NCBI GenBank assembly: GCA_023374045.1
Contig: CM041777.1
Location: 84,314,300 to 84,378,299, forward strand
Reading direction: 5' to 3'
DNA length: 64,000 bases
DNA from: Limonium bicolor
Lineage: Eukaryota; Streptophyta; Magnoliopsida; Caryophyllales; Plumbaginaceae
Shown one piece after another: positions 36,924-47,701 of the stretch (position 1 is the stretch's first letter; each line of letters starts with the position of its first letter). The notes beneath the pieces are model-generated. The model worked only from the letters and a program-made list of their open reading frames with translations. It did not search any database and was not told where the DNA came from. The position numbers were made by a program, and so were the translations under genes.

Positions 36924-37844
36924 TCATTCTTTTTCTTTATCCAAATTTACAGAATTTTGCTTTTCAGCTTTAGATAATATCTTCTGCTCATATATCAATT
37001 GCGAAACCAAGCCCACTAGAATCAAGCTTAAAAAGGTTATCTTGCTCCAATCTTGTAGGGAAGAAGAGACAAGTGAATCCACGATTCCAATGGTGTCTAA
37101 GCTGATCAAAGCAAGGTAAATATTCCTTCTGATTTTGGAGCCAGCACTTTTCTTTGTAATCTCCCTGATCTTCTCGGCCTCCTGCTTGGCTTTTGCTTTT
37201 TCTTCTGGTGTAAGTGATGGTGATGATTTGTCGCTCATACTCTTGAAAAAGAGTCCTTCATTTCGGCCCTTCGCAATCTCGTCCTGAAAATCAGCCAATT
37301 CCTGATCACTTTTTGCAATCTCCTGTCTGCTCAATTCTGCTGATTCCTCAAACTCTTGCATCCGCTTCTCTATATTCTCCATGATCTGCTTATAACATAT
37401 GAAGGATTGGCATTACAAATGGCTATTATTGTTCGTTTCCCCTGGGTTATATTGTAATTGGAGATTGAGAGCTGAAATTTTGTATAAACAGACCCGTGCA
37501 CTGGACTCATCAAGATCTTTCAAGGCACTCTCCCCTATCGCATCAAATTCTGTGATGGCATCCTCGGCAAACTTGGTGAGATAATCTGATCGCTCATCCA
37601 AGTAGTCTGTGAGACGGTACTTTTCTGCCTGAAGCATAGCTATCTTGGCGAGAATTTCTTGCTTGTTTACATCTCCCTTGGGTTGCGGGGATGAATCTTC
37701 AGGGTTGTTTGGTTTATCTTCTTCATCTTTGGATTTGCAGAGGGAGATTATGAAGCGCCTTCTAGAGATTTTGAAATCCATCATGGAGGTTTGAGGACTG
37801 CTGGTCCGAATGAAGGATGGTTGGATGATTTTGAGAGAAATCAT
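36924..37844 (-). CDS. Uncharacterised chloroplast-type membrane protein, two exons
   Basis: Exon 1 (37844-37494) and exon 2 (37385-36924) join in frame across a 108-nt intron (37493-37386) ending AAGCAG; the junction reads SSAR-IMENIEKR, giving about 270 residues. The N-terminus is rich in Ser, Arg and Lys with few acidic residues (FKISRRRFIISLCKS), like a chloroplast transit peptide. The middle (about 60-190) is charged and probably coiled-coil (MLQAEKYRLTDYLDERSDYL; RMQEFEESAELSRQEIAKS). Two hydrophobic segments near the C-terminus (IYLALISLDTIGIVDSLV and ITFLSLILVGLVSQLIY) suggest anchoring in a plastid membrane. The donor GTCTGT is unusual but keeps the frame. I recognise the type as a conserved plant protein of unknown function and assign no role. 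Confidence 0.8.
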
Positions 37845-38511
37845 TGTCTGATAACCTTTTCTTTCTGTGACCTGGTTTTGTTTAAACTCTTGTAACTCTT
37901 TATCGTCTCCGTTTCAAGAAGGGGATAGGGAAATGGGAAGAAGAAGAAGACGGCAAGCAAGAGTCTTGGCCAAAAAAAAAGAAAAAGAAAACATGATGTA
38001 TTGTTTCTGGGCCTCTTATTTTCTCCGTGTAATTATCCGTTGCGTGTACGACTAAAAGCTATTTATAGATTTACTGAATTCGTAAAATTAAATTTGTCGG
38101 CAAAAGACATTATTGGTACTTTATCTTTAAGAATGAAATCTGAGCGATGGTAGCGTACTAGCGTAGGAATAGGCTTCGGATGATACTTGACTAGTTCTCT
38201 TGACCGTTATTATTGTTTTTGTTTTGAATATTGTTGTGGTTATTTGGATTGGATATTTTAGATTTATCCAACAATCAAATTGATTGAATTGTTTTTAGAA
38301 TCTTATCCAAATTTTTGTAACCATTTTTTAAATTTCAGTTATGTGGATCTCTATATTATTATTTGATTTGGAATTCATTTAGATATTCAAATTACTCAAT
38401 TTCAAAATACAAAAAAGGAATCTTTCCCTACCTTATGATAATCCTTTTTTTTTTTAATAAAAAATACAATATTCTTTCCTTAAGTTTGATATCATACTTA
38501 TAACATTATTA
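37845..38511. promoter_or_regulatory. Upstream region of the plastid membrane protein gene
   Basis: Contains a short purine-rich block (about 37925-37995) that may be its 5' leader on the minus strand. The rest is AT-rich with no gene seen. Confidence 0.35.
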
Positions 38512-38753
38512 CTCCCTACATCCCCTTTTGACCATCTCCTTCACTATTTGAATATGTCGTTTGACTTCAATATTTAACGTATAAGATAACATAATTTTAT
38601 GAATCTAAGTTTATCATAGAAATCAATCCTTAAATGAAAAATTATATGTTGTAGAAATTTATTTTATAAATTTATTTTATTTTATATGTTTAATATTGAA
38701 GTGGAAAAACGTGCTAAAAAGCAAGCAGGAAGGTCAATATGGGATAGAGGTAG
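38512..38753. mobile_element. Stowaway-type MITE (degenerate)
   Basis: Starts CTCCCTACATCCCC and ends GGGATAGAGGTAG, imperfect inverted ends, with TA on both sides. The length (242 bp) and the internal AT-rich sequence fit Tc1/mariner-derived Stowaway elements. Confidence 0.7.
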
Positions 38754-38959
38754 TATTACCGGTTCTTGCCTTAAGGTAATTTCATATTTATTATTCATTG
38801 TTTTTCTAAAATTTCATGAATTAGCAAAAAACATCACTATATTTAGTAAAAAGTGTTTGTGTTTGAAGCTTGCAACAGGCGTTATGAAAATTATGTACTC
38901 AGTTTTTTAGAATTTACAGTCATAAATGCTGTTACTTTTAAAAACTTATAGTTGTCAAA

Positions 38960-39490
38960 AAAATATTTTTTATCAAGTAATAATAAATCATCATAATTCA
39001 TTTTTATGTAAAAGATAATTTTTGAAAAAGATATTCTAATTTATCCATTTAGTCTATCAGCTAATAATAAATCACTTTAAATAATGTAATGTTTTCACAA
39101 GATACTTTTCTTATTAGTTTAGTCTATCAACTAATAATAAAACATGATATTTATCATTTTAAAAAAGCTAAGAATAAAACATCTTAATTAATTTTTATGG
39201 AAAAAATAATTTTTTTAAAAGATATTTTTTATTAGTTTAGTCTATCACCTAATAATTAATCATCTTAATTTTTTTTGGAAAAGGTATGTTTTTTAAAAGA
39301 TATTTTTTATTAGTTGTCTATCAACTAATAAAATCATCTTAATTAATTTTTATGGAAAATGTAAGTTTATAAAAGATCCTTTTTTATTAGTGTAGTCTAT
39401 GAGCTAATAATAAATCATCTAAATTAATTGTTATAGAAAAATTAATTTTTATTTATTTTTTTAAAAGTTATTTTTTTATCAGTTTAGGAA
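38960..39490. repeat. AT-rich imperfect tandem repeat, five copies
   Basis: The phrase TTTAGTCTATCAACTAATAATAAATCAT recurs near 39050, 39117, 39235, 39312 and 39390 with variable spacing (about 70-120 bases) and runs of T and A between. Confidence 0.75.
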
Positions 39491-39719
39491 AATATTATAT
39501 ATAGAGTAGGTGAGAGTGAAATTATTTAATTTCAAGCATCAATGAAGGAGAAAAAATATTCAGACACCAAGGGAAGACAACAAACTATCAGAGATAAAAA
39601 TACGTATTATCTTCAATCAGAAAAGGAAGCGACAAAGGCAATCAAACAATGACAAAGAATTTGATTAGAATAAACCATGAAATGAAGAAATTGCTTCTTC
39701 AGACAATCCAGAGGTAATT

Positions 39720-40100
39720 TTTAATCAAATTTCTGCATTTTCATGTAACCATTCGTTTTCTTAGTCCGTAAAATGGACCGGCAGAACAATGGTTCATTTT
39801 ATGCTGTTCGTTTTCTGGATAGAGAAGTAGTCGTCCACTTTTATCCCGTCTGTAACAAACAATGTTGTAGACAATCCACAAAACGGACATGTTTTAAGAG
39901 TTTGAAAAACGGACGTTTTTTAGTGCTAGTAACAGGCATTACTTAACATGTTCGCAACGAACGTTTGGTATCCGTCCGTAACGGATGTTTATGCTATCGG
40001 TCCATTACGGACGAACTTGAAATTATTATAACTTTTTTGTTTATAACACATGTATTTTCTTACTTTTTTGTAAGCCTTCGGTCCCACTTTATGATTCCCA
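39720..40100. repeat. Short interspersed GTCCGT/ACGGAC motifs
   Basis: Around 39760-40015 the words GTCCGTAA, ACGGAC and TCCGTTACGG-like variants appear in both orientations. They precede the MULE/FAR1-like pseudogene and may be part of its transposon end. No matching right-hand terminal repeat was found. Confidence 0.4.
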
Positions 40101-42328
40101 ACCTTATGATTCACCCTTTGAGCTTCCTGAAAACAAATGGACTGATACTACTGATGTGTTTCCAACCAATCAATTTTTTCATACTAAGAACGCTGTTGTG
40201 GAATGAGTGGATACTGTGGGGTGGCAAAGGATCGTGAGTGGATTATGCTGACCATAGTCCAGACAAGTACATATGACATATTAGTACTTACATGTGAGCG
40301 GTACTGGCATTCACGAAGAGTTAAAATTGATGATGATTCTATGCAACGAGGATGTACCTCCTCAAAGAAGTGCTCGCGTTTCTTCCGTATACGCGGCACA
40401 CACACTCATAAATGATGGAAGTTGGTTGTGAAGGATGGACGACACAACCACTACTTGCCTAAGTGGCCAGATGGACATTTTGCTAGACATCCATTGACAA
40501 ATGATGGGCTGAAAGCGGTCCATCACTTTCACAGGGTAGGTCCTACCCCACGTGAGCAGTTTTTACGACTGAAGGAGCAGAATCCGGATCTATCCATTGG
40601 TATCAACTTCATTTACAATTTGAGCAAGAAGTTGACGAAGGAGCATAAGAGATGACACCCCAGTTACGCAAGTGCTTGTTGATGACCTTGAGGAGCACAA
40701 GCATCACATGTTCTATGACGGCCATTGAAGTTTGTTCTTGTGACCATATCCTTTCATTGTTGTTTACTATTTTTAATTTTTCATAGTATTAAAGAATATT
40801 TTTTGATTTTATACAGACGATAAGGATATTATCGGGTATGTCATGTTTGCTAGCCCAACATCCGTAAGCTTTTCAATATGTTCCCATATGTCGTCATTAT
40901 TGATGCTACATAAAAGACAAATGTGTATAAGATGTCACTTGTTGAGATAGTTGGAATAACTTATGCTGGCAAGAATTTCAACATTGCATACGCATTTGTA
41001 TGTAGTGAGGACAAAGCAGGGTACACTTGGGTCCTGAAGAACTTGCGAGAGCTACTGATTGAAGGACGTGAGCCATTAGTGTTTGTGACCGACAAAGAGA
41101 TTGGTCTTATGAAAGCTCTCCCTTTTCGTTTTCCCCCACGTGCCTCATATACTCTATCGTTGGCACATTAACACCAACAATGATTTGAATGCAAAAGGTA
41201 CTTCCATAAGACGGGAGAAGTGGCTGAGGCTACAAAGCATTGGTCCAGGATAGTTAAGAGCTGGACGAAGGTGCATTTTATGGAGGAGTATGCACACATG
41301 AGGAAGGTCTACGAAGGGAAAGGGAAGATAAACTATATAAATTATATGGATGACACTTGACTCTTTACAAAGAGAAGTTTGTCGAATGTTGGACAAATTT
41401 AGTACCACATTTTGGAAAGTTCACAACAAATAGGTTTGAGTGATATACATATGTTTGTTTGTTAATTTAGTGTGTTGTTCATTTTTAATGACAATCAATG
41501 ACCGCTCATTAATATTTAATGTCACATAGCTGAGAGCTCATACACAACACTCAAGGTGTGGCTTCAGTCTTCCCAAATGAAGTTGGACACCATATTCTTC
41601 AAGATTGATGAGCTTCTCAAATGTCAATACAACAAGTTCTTGACAGATATGGAGATGTCTAAAGACAAGATGGCATATGAAGACTACTACTGCCTATTTC
41701 GAATAATACGTGGACGAGCCAGTCACAAATGTTTGGTGATCCCTCAAGTGGAACTTGAGCGTGGCAAAGAATTCAAGATGGATGAGCAGCAGTGTGGATG
41801 TGCATTACTTTATACTCATGAGCTTCCATGTGCACACTTCTTATAAGAAGTGATGGAAAGGAATGGCAAACTTACACTAGATACCATTCACGACTTATGA
41901 AAGACGTTGGAGTTGGATGTGGGAAAGCCAATGAAGTAAGAAACCCTAACACAACATGACGAGAACAAAGACATATGTAAAGCGTTAACCGATGAAGTAC
42001 TTCATCTGGACGACCATTTGATTCTTCAACGTTGTGTTAGGCTCGTGCAGTCGGGGTGATTCACCCTAGTTTGTCGTTCGATCTTGATGATCCACCTGTT
42101 CAAGTTCCATGTGGAAGACCAAGACAACATAATTCATGCACACGAAGCTTAACATTTGTATAATCTTTGTTTCCACATTTTATTAATATTTATAATGATT
42201 TTTTAAACATTTTGGACCATCGTTTTCAGGTTCAAATCACCCATGAGCGCAAGAAGAAAAAAGCGGAAATGAGAAAATCCGGTGCCAATGAGAACTCAGC
42301 TCCACTGAAGAAGTCCACATTGGCGTGA
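40100..42328 (+). pseudogene. MULE transposase / FAR1-like pseudogene
   Basis: The plus strand, in several frames, encodes an N-terminal FAR1-type region (CERYWHSRRVK, then WxLVVKDGRHNHYL near 40422), a MULE transposase core (IDAT, YKMSLVEIVGITYAGKNFN, FVTDKEIGLMKAL at 40900-41130) and a SWIM zinc finger (CGCALLYTHELPCAHFL, 41790-41846), ending in a basic stretch (RKKKKAEMRKSG). In-frame stops, for example right after the IDAT motif at about 40900, and frame changes disable it. Introns are likely near 40740-40810, 41440-41530 and 42150-42230. It could be a transposon gene or a lost FAR1-related host gene; the motif order does not decide. The copia LTR starts at its last codons. Confidence 0.75.
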
Positions 42329-42650
42329 TAAGAGTATTGGAATAATGGACTTTGGGTTTCAGCCCATAAGCCCATTACTTAGTCTTATCATTTAGTCCAC
42401 AAATAGTTTGTTAAGATACTTGTAACTGTCTATTTTTATCTTTAACAATTTTGTTTATCATAGCAATAGACAGATGTGTATATATATATATATATTATTA
42501 GCATCGATGGATAAGGTTGTACATTAGTAATGAAAATTCAGCGCAATTGCCGTATACACAATCTTCATACGAATCACAATCTCTTTATCAACCGTAACTT
42601 TCTATTCAATTACAAACCTACTAACTACAACCCTAAATACAAGAAAACCT
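42326..42650 (+). repeat. Probable 5' LTR of the copia element
   Basis: Begins TGATAAGAGTATTGGAATAATGGAC, a common opening of short plant copia LTRs. It has a TA microsatellite at about 42478-42496 and ends just before the PBS. Without the partner LTR the ends are approximate. Confidence 0.55.
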
Positions 42651-42654
42651 ATTA

Positions 42655-42668
42655 TGGTATCAAGAGCA
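42655..42668 (+). other. Primer binding site of the copia element
   Basis: TGGTATCAAGAGCA, the tRNA-iMet complement TGGTATCAGAGC with one inserted A. Confidence 0.7.
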
Positions 42669-42704
42669 TAGGAAGATCCATCGTTTTCTCTACAACATCA
42701 TACA

Positions 42705-43345
42705 ATGACGGATCCAGAAAAAGGCTTGCAGAAGGAAAAAGTCTCTTCATCCGAAGCTTCCAACACCATTGACGTTAATGATCCACTGTATGTCCACTCT
42801 GCAGAAAACCCAGGCCTCGGTATTGTTTCTAAATTCAATGGAAAAGGCTTTCTGGGGTGGAAGTGCGACACGGTGACAACTTTGAAGACAAAGAACAAAT
42901 ACGGTTTCATTACTGGGAAAATAAAGAAACCGTCAGAAGATGATACCTTGCGTTATACTGATTGGGAGAGGGCGAACTCCCTGGTTCTTTCGTGGCTCAA
43001 GACTGCACTGGTGGCACATATTGTAGAAACTGTGTGCTATCTTCAAGATCCTTGAGAAGTCTGGGAATCTTTGTGCGAAAGGTATGAGCACAACAACCTG
43101 GCGGTCATACACAAGTTAAAGCGAGAATTAGCCGATATCAAGCAAGGGGATGATTCGGTAGTTACATACTTCAATAAACTCAAAATATTCTGAGGCGAAC
43201 TAGACTTAGCTCGGCCGTCGCAGAAGTGCACTTGCGGTAGGTGTACTTGTGGCGTCAATGTCTCGATCAAGAAAGAAAAGGAGAAGGATAAGCTCATACA
43301 TTACCTAATGGGTTTAAACTAGCGATTCGTGTCAATCAGAGGCTA
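42705..43345 (+). pseudogene. copia gag, N-terminal part
   Basis: The frame opens with ATGACGGATCCAG and shows the copia gag motifs KFNGKGFLGWK, KNKYGFITGKI, SWLKTALVAHIV, EVWESLCERYE and HKLKRELADIKQGDDSV. Stops interrupt it at 43053 (TGA), 43191 (TGA) and 43320 (TAG). At 43345 the frame is cut by the chromovirus and resumes at 57542 after the duplicated GGCTA. In an active element gag would form the particle shell. Confidence 0.85.
43341..43345. repeat. Target site duplication GGCTA, left copy
   Basis: GGCTA directly precedes the LTR start TGTAACACC. The identical five bases follow the other LTR at 57537-57541. This proves insertion of the chromovirus into the copia gag gene. Confidence 0.97.
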
Positions 43346-46300
43346 TGTAACACCCCTACCGTTAATCCTATGCTTACCGTCTAATCGTCCTGTTAATCCT
43401 ATCAGTTCGCAGCGGAAATTCTACTATTACTACGGAGGGTGATACAACGCCGCTAACCGCCCATACGGCTAGCAAGGCTATTACTACTTACAGTGACGGT
43501 CTGATGCCTAAGTGTACCGAGCTACTAAAACATTGCTTACCATTATCGAAAATATGACATGCTTACAATTCTTGGATCACCGAGTATTTAAAATATTTTC
43601 AATTACATTCCCCTTCCAATCTACCAAAAGTAATGAGTTTCTACCGGCTACTCATCTATACCAATTCACTATCCTTTCTATACCCAAAAAGGTGTACCCC
43701 ATGGTACACCGGCTAATCAAAAAGCTACAGCCGTGTACTACTTAGTACACCATTCATCAATCATTGTTTACAATCCAAAAAGAAGACAAAAGAAATAAGC
43801 TTCAACACTTTACAGCCTTCATCCTTCTCTTGTACCTGCGTGTAGTAAAAACATCGCCCCAAGGGGCTCAGCAAAAGCTACGCATAAACTCCGCATATAC
43901 CGCGTGCTAGCTAGGGCACGCCGACTATTTGACGTCCACTAAACATGCGGTTCATTAATTTCATACATACATGCTTTTCATACAACGTACATGCATACAC
44001 ATTTCTTTACACAATTCAAGGCATCAATGCAATAGTGCATACAATACTTACCTTCACGATGTTAGCCAAGTTACACATCCGGGTTAATCGTAATGCTGTT
44101 TACTCTTTTACTCATTTCACTTACTTCCTCTTACTTGTACATACTTACTTTCTCTTACTTTACTTACTCATTCTTACTTACTTACTTATACTTAAGTTAA
44201 GTCGGTATGACCTCCGGCCCGGGGACTACACCGTCCCACCACCGGGATTTACTTGACTCACCAATCCGGGATGCTACCCACTTAAGGGATTTGGGCCGCG
44301 GACCAGTTTAAGAGTCAGGAATCGGATCCAACCTCTTGTGTCTCGTCATCCTCACGCGTGGCCGAAACTATATCGGACTTCTACTCATTCCAATTTAATT
44401 ACCAATTTAAGTTAGATTGGTTAGCTTGTTAGGAACAAGTTAGAAGTCCAATCACATTAACAATCGGTCACATTACATTACAACATACATACACACACAC
44501 ATATTCATCCATACATTTCATGAATTATACAAACTAAGAATTTAAGAAGCTATACATCAAATACAACATACATATCCAAAGTAAACATGATAACTCCGAT
44601 TCGTGCATTTATCTTATTTGGGATCAATTAGCACACAACACACAAATTAGAGTACCAAGATAGCATACGGGGCATGAGGAATTCATACCGTTCACCGTTG
44701 TACGTGTTCCGAACGTTCCTTCTCCGTGTTGTTCACAAATCGAATCCTATGATACATAAAGTTGGATGATCTAATAACTATCATTAACTTAATTCGATTA
44801 CTCTTACGTTTCCTAATTCACTTACTAAGTCTTTACATTCCTATACTTAAATGTTACTATACTTTCACATACTTAAACCGATGGTTTACTTAATATACTG
44901 TACATATGTATAGGTGGGTATACATATATATATACTAGTTATAAGCAAACAGTTTTTGTTTTTGTAAGTATGGGTCGGTCCGAACCTCTGCGTCCGACCC
45001 AAGCCCTGGGTCGGACCATTCCAGTAGATTTTCACCCTCTGAAATTCTTCCTGTCCGACCCAGCACTGTTCCGTCCGACCCATACTCCTCTGAGTCGGAC
45101 CGTTCCAGAAAGTTTCGGTCCCGTGTCCAAGCTCCGTCCGACCCACTGTCTGACCCAGACTCTGGGTCGGACGAAGTCAGTAACTTCGACACAGGAAAAA
45201 TTTCCTGTCCGACCCACGTCCGACTCACGGGCCTTGGGTCGGACCGTTCCAGAAAGATTTATTTTCGTTGCTTAAGCCCTGTCCGACCCACTGTACGATC
45301 CAGGCTCTGGGTCGGACGGTAGCAGATTGTGCTACAGGCCTTATTTTTCCTTCCCAATTTCACCCATTGCTTCCCCAATCTTCCTACATACATCCTAACA
45401 TGTTTTAGTACTATTTAAACACTCTAAATCATGCTAATTCATTTCTTAATTCATTACACAAATCATATACTAACTTATACACATAATTCTCCTAGTTTCA
45501 ATTCAACACTTACACAGTTTCTTCCTTAATGCATTTCGCTACAGTTTTTTACCCTTACACTCTCCTTCTATAACTCCCCCTTCTAAAGTCACTTCTAACA
45601 CTTCTAATACATTACCATACATTAACTATCTCTCCTAATATACCCTCTATCTATCTCAACCAAAATCTGTTACAACCTACATTATTCACCTAGTTTTCAA
45701 TTCATTAAGTGTTCTAATCCTAGGTAAATTTTGCCATAGTCTCCCCTATATTTTTATATTCTCCCCACATTGTTTCACTCACATCTCATTACTCAATTCA
45801 CCTGTTTTCATTAGCATCAATATACATAGCTCTCATAACCACATACCAACACCAAAACACTCATAAAAATTCCTGCACTCAACATCACAATCCCAATATA
45901 GTTTGTGACAGTTTTTAAATGTTTTCAAAGCTTCAATACAATTTAATTCTTCCTCTATACTACACTATTGTTCATTACCATTCTACAATACAATTTTTAC
46001 TCCTTTAAAGTCTGTTACACATACATATATGAGGTTGCACAAAGGTGAGCTTAATTACCTTGTTTTCCCTTCTAGTTTTTCTTCCCTCTTCTTGCTTCTT
46101 CCTTCTTCCTTCTCTCTCTCTCTCTCTACCGATTATAGTCTCTCAACAAATCTAACATTACAACCCATTCATAAATACACCATTCAATACAAAAACTAAC
46201 CCTAACCATTATTTAAGTTCTAATGTAGGTTTTAGGGTTTAGAAATTATATTACCTTCCAAGGGAGTAGATGAAGCTTAGGGGAGCTTAAGAACAACCTT

Positions 46301-47227
46301 TCCACCCTTTCAAGAATGCCGAAATCGGTTGGGTACAAAAGGAGCAAGCAAGGGTTTAGTTTGCAAATTCGTTTTGCCCTTAAAGGCTAGAAAAAGTTGG
46401 AGTTTCAAGAAGATTTTTACCTCAATAGAACAATGAGAAGGAGGTGGTGCTAATGGTAGTCTTGAAGCTCCAAATGGGGCATACCCATAAAAATGAAAGT
46501 TCTCCTTTTTTATTTTTGAAAAGAGTGAAATGTTCCTCTTGATGAGAGGAATCCAATGGTGTAGTTTTTGTAATTTTTGGAGAAGGTTTGATAGAGTAAC
46601 AAGAGGAGAGAAGATGGAGTTTTGTGGTTTGCTTCAAATCACCATGGAAATCGCATGGGGAAGAAGAAAGAAAGAAAAGAGAGAGTGAGGGAGTGGGTTC
46701 ACGTGAGAGAAGAGAGAATAGGGATATGAGAGAGAGTGTGTGAGTACAAGGGGGTTACTTTATGTGTTTTTAATTGTTTTTGTCTTTTGTAAATAGAGAG
46801 AGTTAAGAGGGTGTGTGTGAGGGGGAATAAAATCGGACCACACACAGCCCACATGGGTTTGTAAAATTTTATTTACAAAATTGGACACACTAGTTTGAGT
46901 TATTTATGTTTCTACCCCACAACTTCCCGTTTTTGACAGTTTTTACTAATTTCTCGTTTTATTGATTTTATTGGTTCTAAAGCTTCACTAATATTTATTA
47001 ATGACTATTTAGTTGACCAAAATTGTTACGAGTCTATTTGACCCGTTTAAAGTCACGTTTTCCCGGTTTCCTCGAAAAACGCACTTTAAGGTTCGTTAGT
47101 GCTTTTAATCCATTTTAAGGATCCGTTTTCTTCGGGATTTGTTCCCTCATGATTATTCACACTTAATCAAGCTTCTAAATTACTTATTAGCCTAATTAAT
47201 CACTATTTTTAATTACGGGGTATTTCA
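43346..47227 (-). repeat. 3' LTR of the AlkB-carrying chromovirus (3.88 kb)
   Basis: Plus-strand ends TGTAACACC and GGGGTATTTCA. It holds palindromes built on GTCCGACCCAAGCCCTGGGT at 44975-45320, a TA-rich block before them and GA/CT-rich stretches at about 46075-46130 and 46660-46750. Open frames in it are shared with the other LTR copy only in part and are not genes. Confidence 0.97.
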
Positions 47228-47240
47228 ATCTACCCCCCTT
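47228..47240 (-). other. Polypurine tract of the chromovirus
   Basis: Minus strand AAGGGGGGTAGAT immediately before the 3' LTR; it primes plus-strand DNA synthesis. Identical to the PPT of the LARD-like element. Confidence 0.9.
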
Positions 47241-47701
47241 AAGAAACTTTACCCTCAAAGTTGCTCAAGGTTAATAGTTTATAATTCTACTCATTATGCA
47301 ACCACTTGTCATAATGAATCTTACTACCACCTATGAGGTGTTTACTTCCTTTCACACTGCAAGCATACACGATTCACACACAATACGAATTCACATACAC
47401 CATACACCATTTCCATACACATCATATCCACATTACACAGTACACCATGCAATTCACAATCCACATTACACCAATACATTACACCGATACATTACACGTT
47501 ACACATACACATCCATGCACTACACTTACCCATACATACATACACATACCAAATTCACTTGCACTACATGTGCCATACAAAAGTCTATTACAATACCTAC
47601 ACACTATGCAATGCTTACCCCGAAGCAATGCAAAAGCAAAAGGGCTCTACCCCCCTTAAAAGGGGTACGACCCGTACCCGTATTATTAAATGCTAGACTC
47701 T
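47241..47701 (-). other. Spacer between pol and the 3' LTR
   Basis: About 460 bases of low-complexity CACAT/ACAC sequence on the plus strand (47360-47600) and the pyrimidine block near 47645-47670 that also occurs in the LARD-like element. No gene. Confidence 0.7.

Noticed and set aside
44886..45275. Overlapping frames on both strands around 45000 and 55300
   Set aside because: They are translations of the GTCCGACCC palindromes in the LTRs, not conserved in frame between the two copies.
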